Assembly: GCF_035594125.1 (NCBI RefSeq)
Contig: NC_087161.1
Coordinates: forward strand, 8,400,001-8,464,000
DNA from: Scylla paramamosain
Taxonomy: Eukaryota > Arthropoda > Malacostraca > Decapoda > Portunidae
Length of the DNA: 64,000 bases
Direction of reading: 5' to 3'
This document shows positions 36,136-58,090 of this stretch, in pieces. Under the pieces are notes generated by a model. That model searched no databases and had not been told where the DNA came from. It worked only from the letters and a program-made list of their open reading frames with translations. The position numbers and the translations under genes are program-made. How positions within the stretch are numbered: position 1 is the stretch's first letter; every line of letters begins with the position of its first letter.

Positions 36136-37431
36136 TGGGTTCCGTCAAGGCCGCTCTACTGGTGATCTTCTGGCTTTCCTTACTGAGTCTTGGTCATCCT
36201 CTTTTAGAGATTTTGGTGAGACTTTTCCTGTTGCCTTGGACATATCAAAAGCTTTTGATAGAGTCTGGCACAAAGCTTTGATTTCCAAACTACCCTCCTA
36301 CGGTTTCTATCCTTCTCTCTGTAACTTCATCTCAAGTTTCCTTTCTAACCGTTCTATTGCTGCTGTGGTAGACGGTCACTACTGTTCTCCTAAATCTATT
36401 AACAGTGGTGTTCCTCAGGGTTCTGTCCTGTCACCCACTCTCTTCTTATTATTCATTAATGATCTAAACCAAACTTTTTGTCCTATCCACTCCTACGCTG
36501 ATGATACCACCCTGCACTTTTCCACGTCTTTTCATAGACGTCCAACCCTTCATGAGGTAAACATATCACGCAGGGAAGCCACAGAACGCTTGACTTCTGA
36601 TCTTTCTAAAATTTCTGATTGGGGCAGAGCAAACTTGGTATTATTCATTGCCTCAAAAACTCAATTCCTCCATCTGTCAACTCGACACAACCTTCCAGAC
36701 AACTATCCCCCCTTCTTCAATGACACTCAACTGTCCCCCTCTTCTACACTGAACATCCTCGGTCTGTTCTTTACTTATAATCTGAACTGGAAACTTCACA
36801 GCTACTATGAAGTTAGGTGTTTTGAGATGTCTCCACCATTTTTTTCACCCCCCCAGCTGCTAACTCTGTACAAGGGCCTTATCCGTCCATGTATGGAGTA
36901 TGCTTCACATGTCTGGGGGGGTTCCACTCATACTGCTCTTCAAGAAAGGGTGGAATCAAAAGCTTTTCGTCTCATCAACTCCTCTCCTCTAACTGACTGT
37001 GTTCAGCCTCTCTCTCACTGCCGCAATGTTGGATATCTAGCTGTCTTCTACTGCTATTTTCATGCTAACTGCTCTTCTGATCTTGCTAACTGTATGCCTC
37101 ACCTCCTTCCGCGGCCTTGCTGCACAAGACTTTCTTCTTTCTCTCACCCCTATTCTGTCCACCTCTCTAATGCGAGAGTTAACCAATATTCGCAATCATT
37201 CATCCCTTTCTCTGGTAAACTCTGGGACTCCCTGCCTGCTTCTGTATTTCCACCTTCCTGTGACTTGAATTACTTCAAGAGGGAGGTTTCAAGACACTTA
37301 TTCATCAATTTTTGACCACTGCTTTGACCCTTTTGTGGGACTGGCATTTCAGTGGGCATTTTTTTTTATTGGATTTTTGTTGCCCTTGGCCAGTGTCCTT
37401 CCTACATAAAAAAAAAAAAAGAAAAAAAAAG
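36136..37431 (+). mobile_element. D-family copy H, joined to the poly(A) of F
   Basis: Starts abruptly at the YGFRQGRS block directly after F's poly(A) and ends in its own A-rich tail (37,409-37,431). The frame 36,023-37,315 is open for 430 codons, because F's 3' UTR and poly(A) (read as a Lys run) pass in frame into H. YADD is near 36,500. A small deletion lies in the region after LNWKLH (about 36,800). Beyond it the LTR element resumes. Confidence 0.85.
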
Positions 37432-37699
37432 TAGTTATCCATCTAGTAAAGAATACCAAGTGTACTCCATTTCCATTTTGTACCACAGTAAGTGAGTAAC
37501 ATATGTACTTCCCCAGTGATAATCCAAGTAAAGCCTGTATCAGAATTTCTCCAGGAACTTATTTAGGGTCTTATGAAGTAGGAATGGTAGATGAGCAAAG
37601 GTATTTTCAACTAATCCCATACAGTATGATTTGATGTCATACATGGACCAAACTGAAAGTGAGGGCCGTAGAGAAGAAAGACTAAGACATTACTAACAG

Positions 37700-39065
37700 T
37701 CCTTGAGTGGACACCTTACCAAAACCAAAAAGGAGAATCTCAGCTTGGTTGTTCTGAAATATAAAAAATGAAAACTGGAACTTTTTAATTTACCACCTGT
37801 AAAAATGAATATTTCCAACCCAGCACTAATAAGAGCACCCAGGTATAGATACCCAGCAGCTGCAAAAGAGATCATAGCAGAGATGCTGAGAGAAATGGAA
37901 GAGAAACAGATAATAGAACCATCAACATCAGCATGGCTTAGTCCCATAGTTTTAGTCAATAAATCTGATGGAACTAAAAGGATGTGCTTTAGTTATAGGG
38001 GAGTAAATCAGCATTTAGCAGCCAACATTTACCCCCTACCACAGCCGGAAGAGTTAGTGGAAACGGCAATAGGTGGTAAGTAGTATGCCTCTGTAGATTT
38101 AATAAAACATATATTCAGGTAACCTTACATGAGGACAGTCGTGACGTCACCACCGTCACTGATGGCATCTTGTATAGATTTAGGAAACTCCCTTTTGGAC
38201 TTTCTTGTTCCCCAGCAATTTTTTTCCAGGCAAATTGGTCAAATCTTAGCCATGCTAGTAAGAGAAACCTGGGTCAAAAATGATCTAGATGATGTCATCG
38301 TGTGGACCCATGATTTTAGTACCCTAATCACCTGATTAGATAAACTATTTCAAAAATTAACTGAGAATGGGGCATAACTAAACCTTTCTAAGTGTACATT
38401 TGGATAAACTAAGGTAAAATTCTTAGGTCACATTGTTTCAGAAAATGGCTCTCTTCCAGACCCTGCAAATGAAGAGGCAATAGTAAGTATGAAACCTCCC
38501 ACTAAAGTAAAGGAAGTATGATGTTTCATTGGCATCTGTGGGTTTTATAGGAAACATTTAGAATTTCTGTCCCACTCACTAACTTGACCAGATCAAATGT
38601 GGAATTTAAGTGGACCCATGAGTGCCAACAGTCTTTTGGAACTCTTAAAACAAAATTAATAGAGGCCCCTTTGTTGGTAAGAGCAGATTTCTCCAAAAAA
38701 GTTTAGTCACCACTGATGCAAGCATTACTCATGTGGGGCAGGGTACTTAGCCAAATTTAAGATGATGGCACTACCTCAGCCATAGGGTATTTTCCAGACA
38801 ACTTAAAACTGCAGAAAATAGATACTTGGCCACTGACAAAGAAACCCTTGCTGTTGTACTGTCATGTAGGCACTTTCAACATTACCTCTGGAATGCAAAA
38901 TTTACAGTACTCACAGATAACCAACTTTTACTCAGCATATTCAGAAAGGAAACTAAGTTGCCAAGGATGAACTGGTGGATAACTGAGGTAAAAGAATATC
39001 ATTTTGACATTGTCTATGTGAAGGGAAAATATAATTATGTGGCTGACCAACTTTCAAGATCTTTA
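37700..39065 (+). pseudogene. Ty3/gypsy-type reverse transcriptase and RNase H
   Basis: RT starts near 37,805 with IIEPSTSAWLSPIVLVNKSD and the following YRGVNQHL. Then come NDLDDVIVW (about 38,280; the usual Tyr of YLDD is Asp) and VKFLGHIVSENGSLPDP. RNase H is visible at 38,826-39,060 with KETLAVVLSCRHFQHYLW, LTDNQLL and VKGKYNYVADQLSR. Several stops and frameshifts separate the blocks. The context fits gag-protease-RT-RNase H-integrase order. Confidence 0.8.
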
Positions 39066-39457
39066 GATAGGATAGAAATAGATTTACCACATAAACCTTT
39101 AGATAGGATAGAAATAGATTTGCCTGACATGATTGCAGGCATCAGTAACTTTAGATGTATACTCACAGTAGTGGTACACTAGGTTTTACCCGTAAAAAAT
39201 TCAAAGTGAAGTGGGTCAGTCCCTACCGAGTGGTGGAAGTATTGAGGGATGGTGGCGCTTATGTCCTTATAAACTTGTTTAATGGGCAGACTCTCCAGCA
39301 CCCCGTAGAGAAAGTAAAGCCATATTGGGAGAAAGGTGAGCGGATGATAGAACCTCAGGAAATTAGTGCCAGAGACTCGGCATTAGGAAGTCCCTGCCAG
39401 AAGGAGGAGACCACCCAGAAGGTAATAGAAGAGTGTCATATTAGTTTTAAGGTGTAA
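39066..39457 (+). pseudogene. Integrase remnants of the LTR element (core deleted)
   Basis: A 33-base tandem duplication (LDRIEIDLP twice) is followed by the first residues of an integrase core (NFRCILTVV, like RYILTVVD) at about 39,150. The sequence then jumps to the C-terminal domain, FKVKWVSPYRVVEVLRDGGA to VEKVKPYWEK, ending near 39,457. The zinc-binding domain and nearly all of the catalytic core are missing, so the element cannot integrate by itself. Confidence 0.7.
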
Positions 39458-39511
39458 GAGTGGATGGTGGTGGTTGTTGAGTTTGGGTGCATCTCAGCAG
39501 ACCCCCAACTC

Positions 39512-39557
39512 TGAGAGAAAGAGAGAGAGAAAGAAAAAAAAGAAAAAAGGAAAAGAA
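39512..39557 (+). other. Possible polypurine tract
   Basis: A 45-base purine-only stretch, GAGAGAAAG... to ...GGAAAAGAAA, follows the pol region by about 55 bases. This is where a gypsy-type element primes plus-strand synthesis and where the 3' LTR should begin. Confidence 0.45.
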
Positions 39558-40950
39558 ATTATTATACTATGATTACAAAACAAAAGAGTCTTCTTATAGG
39601 ACTAATGGTTAGGGCTTAGACTTCAAACCATACATCTCCCCGAAGGTGGAGGAGTGAGTGAATCTTCAGGTTCAGTGGACCACTTGGCCAAAATTCTGTG
39701 AGATTGCCTGTTGGGATTGATAGTTGACTGGAAGAAGAGTGATTGGTCATCTGTATGTTTCTTACTTTTGGATGATTGATTTGTATTTATTTTTGTGTAT
39801 AAGTATGTCTGAATTTATTCATCATTTGATTGATTTGTATTTATTTTTGTGTATAAGTATGTCTGAATTTATTCATCATTGTATTTTTGGGATGTTAGGT
39901 TAGAGACCTCACAAAGCCATGAGTTCACTCTGAGAGAGCCAGTTCTCTCTCGATTGAGAAGGCCACACTACCTGTGCTTAATATGAAAAAAATGATAAGA
40001 GACAGGTCACTAGATTTTGGGAGATGTGTTCTGGCCGAACACAAGAACCTCAGTTGAGGTATAAAATGAAGAATATTAAAAAGAGAGAAAAAAAGAAATT
40101 GAGATAAAAAAAGATAAGAAAGTAGAATAGATCACCATACACCACACTTTCCACTCTGAATTATATTTTCTGTTTTTTTTTTTTGACATATTTGTGATAA
40201 CTGATATGGGTGATATTTTTTATATAGTTGTTATTTCTTTTGTATCATTTATATTTTTGATATGTATGTCCTGTGATATGTTTAGATTAGGGTATAATTT
40301 GTGATTGATTTTTCAAAACCCTAAGGGCACAGCTGTGTCATGGGACAAAATAGCAAATAGGAAGGAAAAAAAAGGAGATGATAATGCCATCCAAATAATA
40401 ATAATCCCATGAAATAATTTTTTATAGCCTAAAGGAATGGTCATGAATATAAAAATTTACTTTCTTCTTTGGTTATTTAAATAAGATTTTATAGATACTT
40501 TTGCATTCAGTAACACTTGAGAACAAGAAAATTAAATGAAATTGTAAGCTACAAGCTGTTAAATTAGATGTTGATTTCTGGAGATGAAGGAGGCACACAT
40601 GGAGTAAAATCTCTCGGTTTACAAAGCAACTGTAAAATATTCCTGGTTTCTGCTGGGTCAGTCACTTGAAAAATCCCTGTCACAAAATATTGCAAATTTT
40701 AGGAAATATGTCAGAACTGATAATATTATGTATTTTGAGGAAAATTCATTGTTAATATTTAGATCCAAAAATTATTAATAGACAGTGTTAGAATCCGGGA
40801 TTATGTGGGATCATTAGCAAAAAATGTTCAAAAATAATTTGTGAATGTAGAAGAGTAATAAACTATTAAGGATATTGCAAAATTGTGACTTATAGTTGTG
40901 GTGAAAGGACTTGTTTGTGTGGGTTGCAGCTACTTTATAAAGGTTCAGTG
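39558..40950 (+). other. Probable 5' part of the 3' LTR; no gene
   Basis: Non-coding, AT-rich DNA between the purine tract and the first recognisable R-repeat block. By position it should be the start of the 3' LTR, but I see no matching sequence at the 5' LTR. A 55-base unit (TGATTGATTTGTATTTATTT...TTCATCATT) is duplicated in tandem at 39,773-39,887. Confidence 0.4.
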
Positions 40951-44771
<3,821 letters not shown>

Positions 44772-45053
44772 CCCTATTCTCTGCAACATGGGTCGAAAAT
44801 GACCCACCCTAGTCAAATTTTCCCAATTAAAACAAAATTACAAGCAAGAGAGAGTTTTAGAAAATTATTCTGTCAATCAAAATTTGATAAGGAATGACCA
44901 TGAAAAAAAAAAAAAAAAAATTGGTCTAATCTATGATATTTTATACTTTTTTTCAATCACTCATGAAGCAGTATGACATCAGAGGAAAATGAGTGATCAA
45001 TGAATTCGCTGCTAAAGGCCACCTCCTTGCCAGTCTTATGATAAATTTCCCCA

Positions 45054-45234
<181 letters not shown>

Positions 45235-45583
45235 GTGTGTGTGTGTTTTGGTATATATGTTTTTAGTCAAGTTGTCATTCTCTTTCCTTCAGTATTTAAC
45301 ATAAAAATATAAGAACATATGACTCATGATGGATAACAAGGTGCATATCCCACAATCAGACAGTCTGATCAGTGTTTGTTTGTATGTGTTCTACTTTCTC
45401 TCCTGCATCATCTCATGATAAAACTATAAAGACAATGTGAGTGCTAAGTAAGTCCAGTAGCCCGGTTCAATCTCGTGTTGACATGATACGTGAAATTAAA
45501 AACCTTACCAAAAATCACACTAATTTCAAAAGATATGGAGGATTTCAGAGATGGGAGGCATAATATTTTTGAAAGGTGTAAGG

Positions 45584-46046
<463 letters not shown>

Positions 46047-46253
46047 GGGAGGCAGGCAGCAGCCTATCACAAGTTAGCCACTCATGATGTCACTGCAGTG
46101 GGTAGGGAAGGGGTGAGGGGGCTAGCTAGTTACCCTCCACAAAATAAAAACCTTGCAACTTTTCATGAATATGCATTGCAGCATGCATACGAGAGCCTAT
46201 CAGCTTGCGTGACTGGGTGCATTTACTGTGTGTATGACTGCTTTGTGCTTACA

Positions 46254-47395
46254 ATGGACTCTACAGACACAGACCCTGACTTTATAGATGACCCTGATGA
46301 AGATTTGGCAGATGTGATAGGTAATGAAGCTGGTCTTGCCATGGAATTTGAAAGTGATGAGGAAGTGGATGATGACATAGATTTTGAAGAGTGGCTCCTA
46401 TGGAGAAATAGTAAGACATTGGTGATTATACCTTTAATTTTCTGATTAATATGGTGCACAATATTGGAAATCATATCAGATGTCATGAACAAGTCCCATG
46501 CCATTTCTCATTTTACTAACCTTGCATCTCCTATCAAACATTCTACAACACTGGATATACTCACAGTTGGTCTACCTTCGATACCATTGGCTTATGTTAT
46601 GGACTTCTCTACATCTGAGTTTCTCAGTGGTTTCTTTATTATGATTTTATATTCCCATAGTTTGTCTGGTAATACATAATTATCACATTTACTTTCATCT
46701 AAACAACTGATCAGTGAATTAACTAACTTGTTTCTTACTAATGTCTTGATGTTTCACAGTAGGAACTACTACATAATTATTATGAAGAGCAGTTCCAATG
46801 GAGAAATAGCAAGACAGTAAGAAAGAAGTTAGTTAATTCATTGACCAGTTGTTTAGAGATGCGAGGTCAGTAAATTGAGAAGAAATGGCATGGGACTTGT
46901 TCATAACATCTGATATAATTTCCAATATTGTGCACCATGCACAACATCACACATCAGGGTAATGGATTGCATTGACATTTTTTTTTTTGTATGCTTGTTA
47001 CACCAAAACAAATATAAAACACTTTTTAGGGAAGAGTTTGGTCACCCTGTATTTGGTGCAGTAATGTCTGTGAATAGATTTGGATTTTTACATGCAAACC
47101 TAACTTTTGACAATGTTGATACAACATGACACCAGAGATGGCTACATGATTGGTTTGCTGCAGTCAGGGATCTTTTTAAAAATTTTAATGACCACACCTG
47201 TTCAGTGTTAGAACCAGGTAACTTCTTGACCATTGATGAAACTTTATACTTTTGTGGAAATCAAATAGGATTTAGGCAGTAAAATAAGACCAAACCCAAA
47301 CAATATGGCCTGTTGTATAAATTTGTGAACGTGATAAGAATTCTATTCACCTTTAGGACAATAGTATACTCAGGTAAACCTTCTGGAAAGCCTGG
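46254..47395 (+). pseudogene. piggyBac-like transposase, N-terminal and central parts
   Basis: The start codon at 46,254 opens a strongly acidic N terminus (DPDFIDDPDEDLADVIGNEA), common in piggyBac transposases. It breaks near 46,415 and resumes at about 46,795 (WRNSKT repeated). From about 47,030 the DDE_Tnp_1_7-like region is clear: VMSVNRFGFLHANLTFDNVD, WFAAVRDLFKNF, PGNFLTIDETL with the first catalytic Asp, and KPKQYGLLYKFV. Stops are at 47,128 and 47,280. The gap between 46,415 and 46,795 is an inverted partial duplication. Confidence 0.75.
46449..46945. repeat. Inverted duplication inside the piggyBac transposase
   Basis: About 80 bases at 46,449-46,530 are the reverse complement of about 46,864-46,945 (shared block CACAATATTGGAAATCATAT, then GAACAAGTCCCATGCCATTT). 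Further inverted matches lie at 46,700-46,740 against 46,820-46,860. Both arms encode the same transposase block (AWDLFMTSDMISNIVHH on the minus strand, AWDLFITSDIISNIVHH on the plus strand). Confidence 0.75.
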
Positions 47396-48330
47396 CGCCC
47401 TGTTAACAAAGATTCTCGGAGTTTGTCTCAGCCTTCTGCTTAGACTTGTGCTTATCTTCTAAGCAGTCTTAAAGTTGTGCTGAGATGAACTCTAAAGTCC
47501 CAGTATGAAATTATGAAAGCAAAACAGTGAAATCATATATTTCTCAATTTTGAGTTAATAGTGCAATCTTTTTACATTTTTAAAATTAAATAACAAAAAA
47601 TGATAATTTATCATTGATTTTGTAAGGAAAGGAGCACACAAATTTACGTTTATTAATAAACTAATTAGATCCCGTTCAAGGCGCATGTATTTTGTCTCAA
47701 TGTTTGCGTCCTTGAGCCAGTGTTGTCCCACCACTCCTACTCAGCAGCATCTCCTTTCCTGTCTTTTCTTTAGCATGGAGGAGATGATGACTCCTAAGGC
47801 TGAAAAGGCCAATAGAGGAAACCCAGCTGGACCAATGGCGAGACTTTCCTACCTTGTTCAGTCAGTATGTGAGGAAAGATGTAGCCAGAAGGGCTTCACT
47901 CATTTAGCTGCACAAAAAAGCTGCATGGGGCTCTATTACTAAGAAGGTAAATGAGACACTCCAACAACAGGACACATGAAGGTCTGTAATTATTATTTAA
48001 ATTACTAGTGCATTAGTCAGTGCATCACTCCTTCCTGTGAGGCTCTGCAAGGCTTCTCCCGCCAAATATGTCGCAAATAATGTGTCCAACAGTTCAGAGT
48101 CACTTAGGTCATCGAAAACATCCTTATGGGGCTGATAATTCTTGAGGTGGCAGGCTCAGGCTTGACAGTCAGCCATCTTTTAGTTAACTTAGTCTTAGCG
48201 TAACTTAAAGTTAAGCAGACTCCAGACCTGTCTTAAATTTAAGAGCTAGACTAAGCACAACTTAGGAAGTTAAGCATAACTCTAAGCTTAAGAGTTGGTC
48301 TGAGTTAAACCTCTATAGTTAAGAGTCTTT
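47396..48330 (+). mobile_element. Harbinger-like insertion in the piggyBac transposase
   Basis: The ends share inverted motifs: AACAAAGATTCTCGGAGTTT then CTCAG on the left, and complement AACAAAGACTCTTAAC then CTCAG on the right. The piggyBac frame breaks at YSGKPSG and resumes as SGPHYIHRSL, with TCTGGA on both sides. An internal frame at 47,774-47,940 has a Myb/SANT-like segment (RLSYLVQSVCEERCSQKGF). No DDE part is inside, so it is probably a shortened Harbinger-type element. Superfamily call is tentative. Confidence 0.5.
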
Positions 48331-48860
48331 GTTGATATGGCCTCTGGACCCCACTACATCCATAGGTCACTTCCAACAGTGAATGTTCTTGTAAATCTGA
48401 TACAAGAATTTTTAGACCTTATTGGTAGTCTAAAGAGACTGTGTACCAGCCTAGAGTTGTTTGAGTACCTTCAAATGCAAGGTATTGCAGATGTAGGTAC
48501 TGTAGATTGCATGAGAAAAGGCATACCACCAGAGGTAAAGGCAGTCACAGGAAAGGAAGAGGTCATACCAGCTGTACCGGACTAAAGATAACGAGGAAAT
48601 GACTGAATTCTTATGTAGTACCCAACAAAAGTAATGGTAAGAAAAAAAGTATTGCTTCTCTGTACAATCTCTCCCTATAATGTTAGGAGTTAACAAGGAT
48701 GCTGGTGCAAGAAAGCCAGCCATATATAAGCTGTATGATTTTACTAAGGGAGGAACTGACTTAATAGATCAGAGAATAAATTTTTATACAGTGCACACTA
48801 AATCTTGCATATAGACAGTGAATGCCCTAGCATTATTTGCAGACAAAGCTTGTTAACCTG
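48331..48860 (+). pseudogene. piggyBac-like transposase, C-terminal part
   Basis: Resumes with PHYIHRSLPTVNVLVNLIQE and LYTSLELFEYL-like sequence, then a GTVDCMRKGIPPEVK block. A frame change near 48,580 follows, and then KKPAIYKLYDFTKGGTDLID (readable around 48,710), the conserved piggyBac KGGVDxxD region. It ends near VNALALFADKAC (about 48,855). Broken by frameshifts and a stop. Confidence 0.75.
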
Positions 48861-49240
48861 CATTGTTATATGGATATATAATGTAGCCAGTGTAAATGTA
48901 TATATATTAAACTTTTATTTGCTGACAGAGCCTATTACCCTGCAATGTTTTATGCATATAATATATTTATAGTTTATGTAAATGTATATCTATTATACTT
49001 TCCTTTGCTGACACAGGCTATTAGTCTACAAAGCTATATGGATATATTATACAGTTTATATAAAGGTTACAAATTTATTTCCTGACAGAGGCTGTTATTC
49101 TACAATGTTATATAGGTATACATCACTTAAGTAAAAGTATACCTATTATAGATTTATCTGCTGACGAAAGGCTATTAGCCTGCAATGCTGTATGGATATA
49201 TTATATAGGTAATAATTATAAAGGTTTTATTATAGTTTTA
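48830..49240. repeat. About 80-bp minisatellite, roughly five degenerate units
   Basis: Each unit starts with TTTGCTGACAGAGGCTATTA or a variant, followed by CCTGCAATG.TATATGGATATA and a TATAAATG tail. Units begin near 48,830, 48,917, 49,003, 49,075 and 49,154. The first overlaps the last transposase codons. Confidence 0.75.
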
Positions 49241-53319
<4,079 letters not shown>

Positions 53320-54779
53320 GCCTGTTCCTAAAAATTGTGACTGTTCTGATTCTTCAAACTACTGTCCTATTGCTTTAATTTCCTGCCTATCTAAAGTTTT
53401 TGAATCTATCCTCAACAGGAAGATTCTTAAACATCTATCACTTCACAACCTTGTATCTGATCGCCAGTATGTGTTCTGTCAAGGCTGCTCTGCTGGTGAT
53501 CTTCTGGCTTTCCTTACTGAGTCTTGGTCATTCTCTTTTTTTGAGATTTTGGTGAAACTTTTGCTGTTGCCTTAGACATATCAAAAGCTTTTGATAGAGT
53601 CTGGCATAAAACTTTGATTTCCAAACTACCTTCCTACGGTTTCTATCCTTCTCTCCGTAACTTCATCTCGTTTCCTTTCTGACCGTTCTATTGCTGCTGT
53701 GGTAGATGGTCACTGTTCTTCTCCTAAATCTATTAACAGTGGTGTTCCTCAGGTTTCTGTCCTGTCACCCACTCTCTTCCTATTGTTCATCAATGATCTT
53801 TTGAACCAAACTTCTTGCCCTATCCACTCCTATGCTGATGATACCACCCTGCACTTTTCCATGTCTTTTCACAGATGTCCAACCCTTCAGGAAGTAAACA
53901 GTTCATGCAGGGAAGCCATAGAATGCTTGACTTCTGATCTCTCTAAAATTTCTGATTAGGGCAGAGCAAACTTAGTATTGTTCAATGCCTCAAAAACTCA
54001 GTTCCTCCATCTATCAACTTGACATAACCTTCCAGACAAATATCCTCTATTCTTCAGTGACACTCAACTGGCCCCCTCTTCTACACAGAACATCCTCGGT
54101 CTGTCCTTTTCTTATAATCTAAACTGGAAATTTCATATCTCATCTCTAGCTAAAACAGCTTCTTTGAAGTTAGGGGTTCTGAGACATTTCTGCCAATTTT
54201 TTTTAACCCTCGCTGCTAACTCTGTATAAGGGGCTTATCCTTCCATGTATGGAGTATGCTTCACATGTCTGGGGGGATTCCACTCATACCTCTCTTTTAG
54301 ACAGGGTGGAATCAAAAGCTTTTTGTCTCATCAACTCCTCTCCTCTAATTGACTGTCTTCAGCCTTTTCTCATCACTGGAATGTTGCATCTCTTGCTATC
54401 TTCTACCGCTATTTTCATGCTAACTGCTCTTCTGATCTTGCTAACTGCATGCCTCCCCTCCTGCCATAGCCTTGCTGCACAAAACTTTCTTCTTTCTCTC
54501 ACCCCTATTCTGTCCACCTCTCTAATGCAAGAGTTAACTGGTATTCCCAATCATCCACTTCTCTGGTTAACTCTGGAATTCCCTTCCTGCTTCTGTATTT
54601 CCACCTTTCTATGACTTGAACTCCTTCAAGAGGGAGGTTTCAAGACACTTATCCTTCAATTTTTTTTGACTACAGCTTTGAACCCTATTCGGGATCATCA
54701 TCTCAGTGGACTTTTTTTTTATTAGATTTTTGTTGCCCGTGGCCAATGTCCCTCCTACATAAAAGAAAGAAAAAAAAGA
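53320..54779 (+). mobile_element. D-family copy D-II, joined to the poly(A) of D-I
   Basis: Starts mid-RT at the block PVPKN.D immediately after D-I's poly(A), in the same orientation. Frames 53,213-53,575, 53,699-53,959 (YADD near 53,830) and 54,249-54,614 are separated by frameshifts and a TAG at 53,957. More diverged than D-I. The A-rich tail at 54,760-54,779 enters element C. Confidence 0.85.
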
Positions 54780-56480
<1,701 letters not shown>

Positions 56481-56590
56481 CACTCTGTAATCCCCTCTAC
56501 CCTCTCACTAGGCCTTGTTGTTTTAAAACAGTCCAGATCCAGTAGCTTGTATCTTCACGAGCTCTAGCACCTGTGTCCGAACAGCTGGCC

Positions 56591-56654
<64 letters not shown>

Positions 56655-57640
56655 ATACTATAAAAATGCAGGGTGCAACCCCAAGCTTCCACCTTGATGA
56701 AAGGTGAAGCACTGCTCCCATCAGTAGATATTATCAAGCTTCCATAATAATATTTAGGAAAACTAAGCCTACTGTAGTTGTCACAAGACATTGCTGCTAA
56801 TCTAGAACATGATTGAATTATCAGTTCAAAGGAAATCATTGCTCTTCTTGTTTTCCTGCACTCCATTGTTACATGGGCAAGCTTTATGTTATCACTCATC
56901 AGCACCTGCATATATTTGTATTATGTGTCATGCCAGTAAAATAACGAAATGTGCTGCTTCAGAGACAGTGACTGATAAATCAATGCCAGCAACATTACAG
57001 GAACAAAAGGGAGTTAAAGAAATGGAGAGAAAATGTTTACTCACTTTTATTTATTTATTTATTTTCATATTTTATGCATAGTCTACTCTAGAAATGCAGC
57101 AATGTTTTTTGAACTTGATAGTAGGTTCAGTTTTCCTAATCATCATCTGGTAGCTTGATGAAACCAGACATACAGCTATATAGTGTGATGTCCAGCTTCC
57201 TCTCTTCCTCTGCATAATATCATTCAAGGGTGGCTTCAGTGGCTGTTGCATGGTGTGTGTGAATATGTGAGCATGTGTGTGTGCAGAATATATCCATCTG
57301 ATGTGAAATGCCAATAATGATGTGGAGAAAACAGATATAAGCAATGTTATTAGGAAAAATTATGGCCAACATTGCATGTAATAAGATGTACTACACTATA
57401 GGTAATCAGATGGAATGGTGCCATAAAATATGCTGGGGCCTTTCACTGTGCGATGATCCACAGGGCTGTACTCTTAAACAATTCCTCTGCACGGAATCAC
57501 ATGAGAAATTCTGTCGTCATAAAAGTGATACTGTTAAACTGCTCTGAGCTGTGAGAGATGCTGTCCTACAGCCTGGGATAGCATCTCTTGGAGGGAACTG
57601 CCACCCCATGTCTTTGCCTTTCCCTTCGCTAATGCCGGTA
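56481..57640. other. No gene supported; (GT)n
   Basis: (GT)n at 56,592-56,651. A short cysteine-containing frame at 57,344-57,547 is not recognised. Confidence 0.4.
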
Positions 57641-58090
57641 GCTTGTCAAGAAGTATCGCCTCATTTTTAGACCAGGTAAGTTTATTTTCCTAGTTTACTG
57701 CTACTTTTTTCAGCGTAATGACGGAATCAACATGTTTGTTATAAAAAGGCCACTTTGATGGCCAGTTTCCTTGTATTAGGGTGTGACAGTATACCTGCTG
57801 GTACATTCCCTTACCATGACAATTTCATTTGGTTAGTTGATAAGATGAGCACATTTCCTTAGCTTTTCATTGTTTGCTTGTAGTTTCACAACAAAGGTAA
57901 CTCATATGCATAATATAAAGAACTGTCTAAGTTTGTATTCTTTAAATGGACAATGGCAAAGTACCTGTGCTAGGACTGTCATACCATGCTTATTTACACC
58001 AATTTATTGCTAAGATTGTCCTGTATTCTTAGTTTAGTACCACTTATAAGTTATATAATGACAAACTTCAGCTTGGAAGGGGAAGAAATG
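57641..58090 (+). repeat. Long inverted repeat, left arm
   Basis: About 450 bases match the reverse complement of 62,575-63,035 at roughly 75% by eye. Shared blocks are TTTTAGACCAGGTAAG, GGAATCAACATG, TTGATAAGATGAGCAC, TACCTGTGCT, TATTTACACCAATTTATTGC and TAATGACAAACTTCAGCTT. Confidence 0.7.

Noticed and set aside
39155..39457. Independent chromodomain gene
   Set aside because: The VSPYRVVEVL..PVEKVKPYW pattern and its position after RNase H identify it as the integrase C-terminal region.
46254..46445. Stand-alone acidic host gene starting MDSTDTDPDF
   Set aside because: Position inside piggyBac ends and upstream of clear transposase blocks makes it the transposase N terminus.
57344..57675. 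Cysteine-containing frame followed by a consensus splice donor (CAG-GTAAGT at about 57,669)
   Set aside because: The frame stops well before the donor and matches nothing known; the donor-like site lies in the long inverted repeat.
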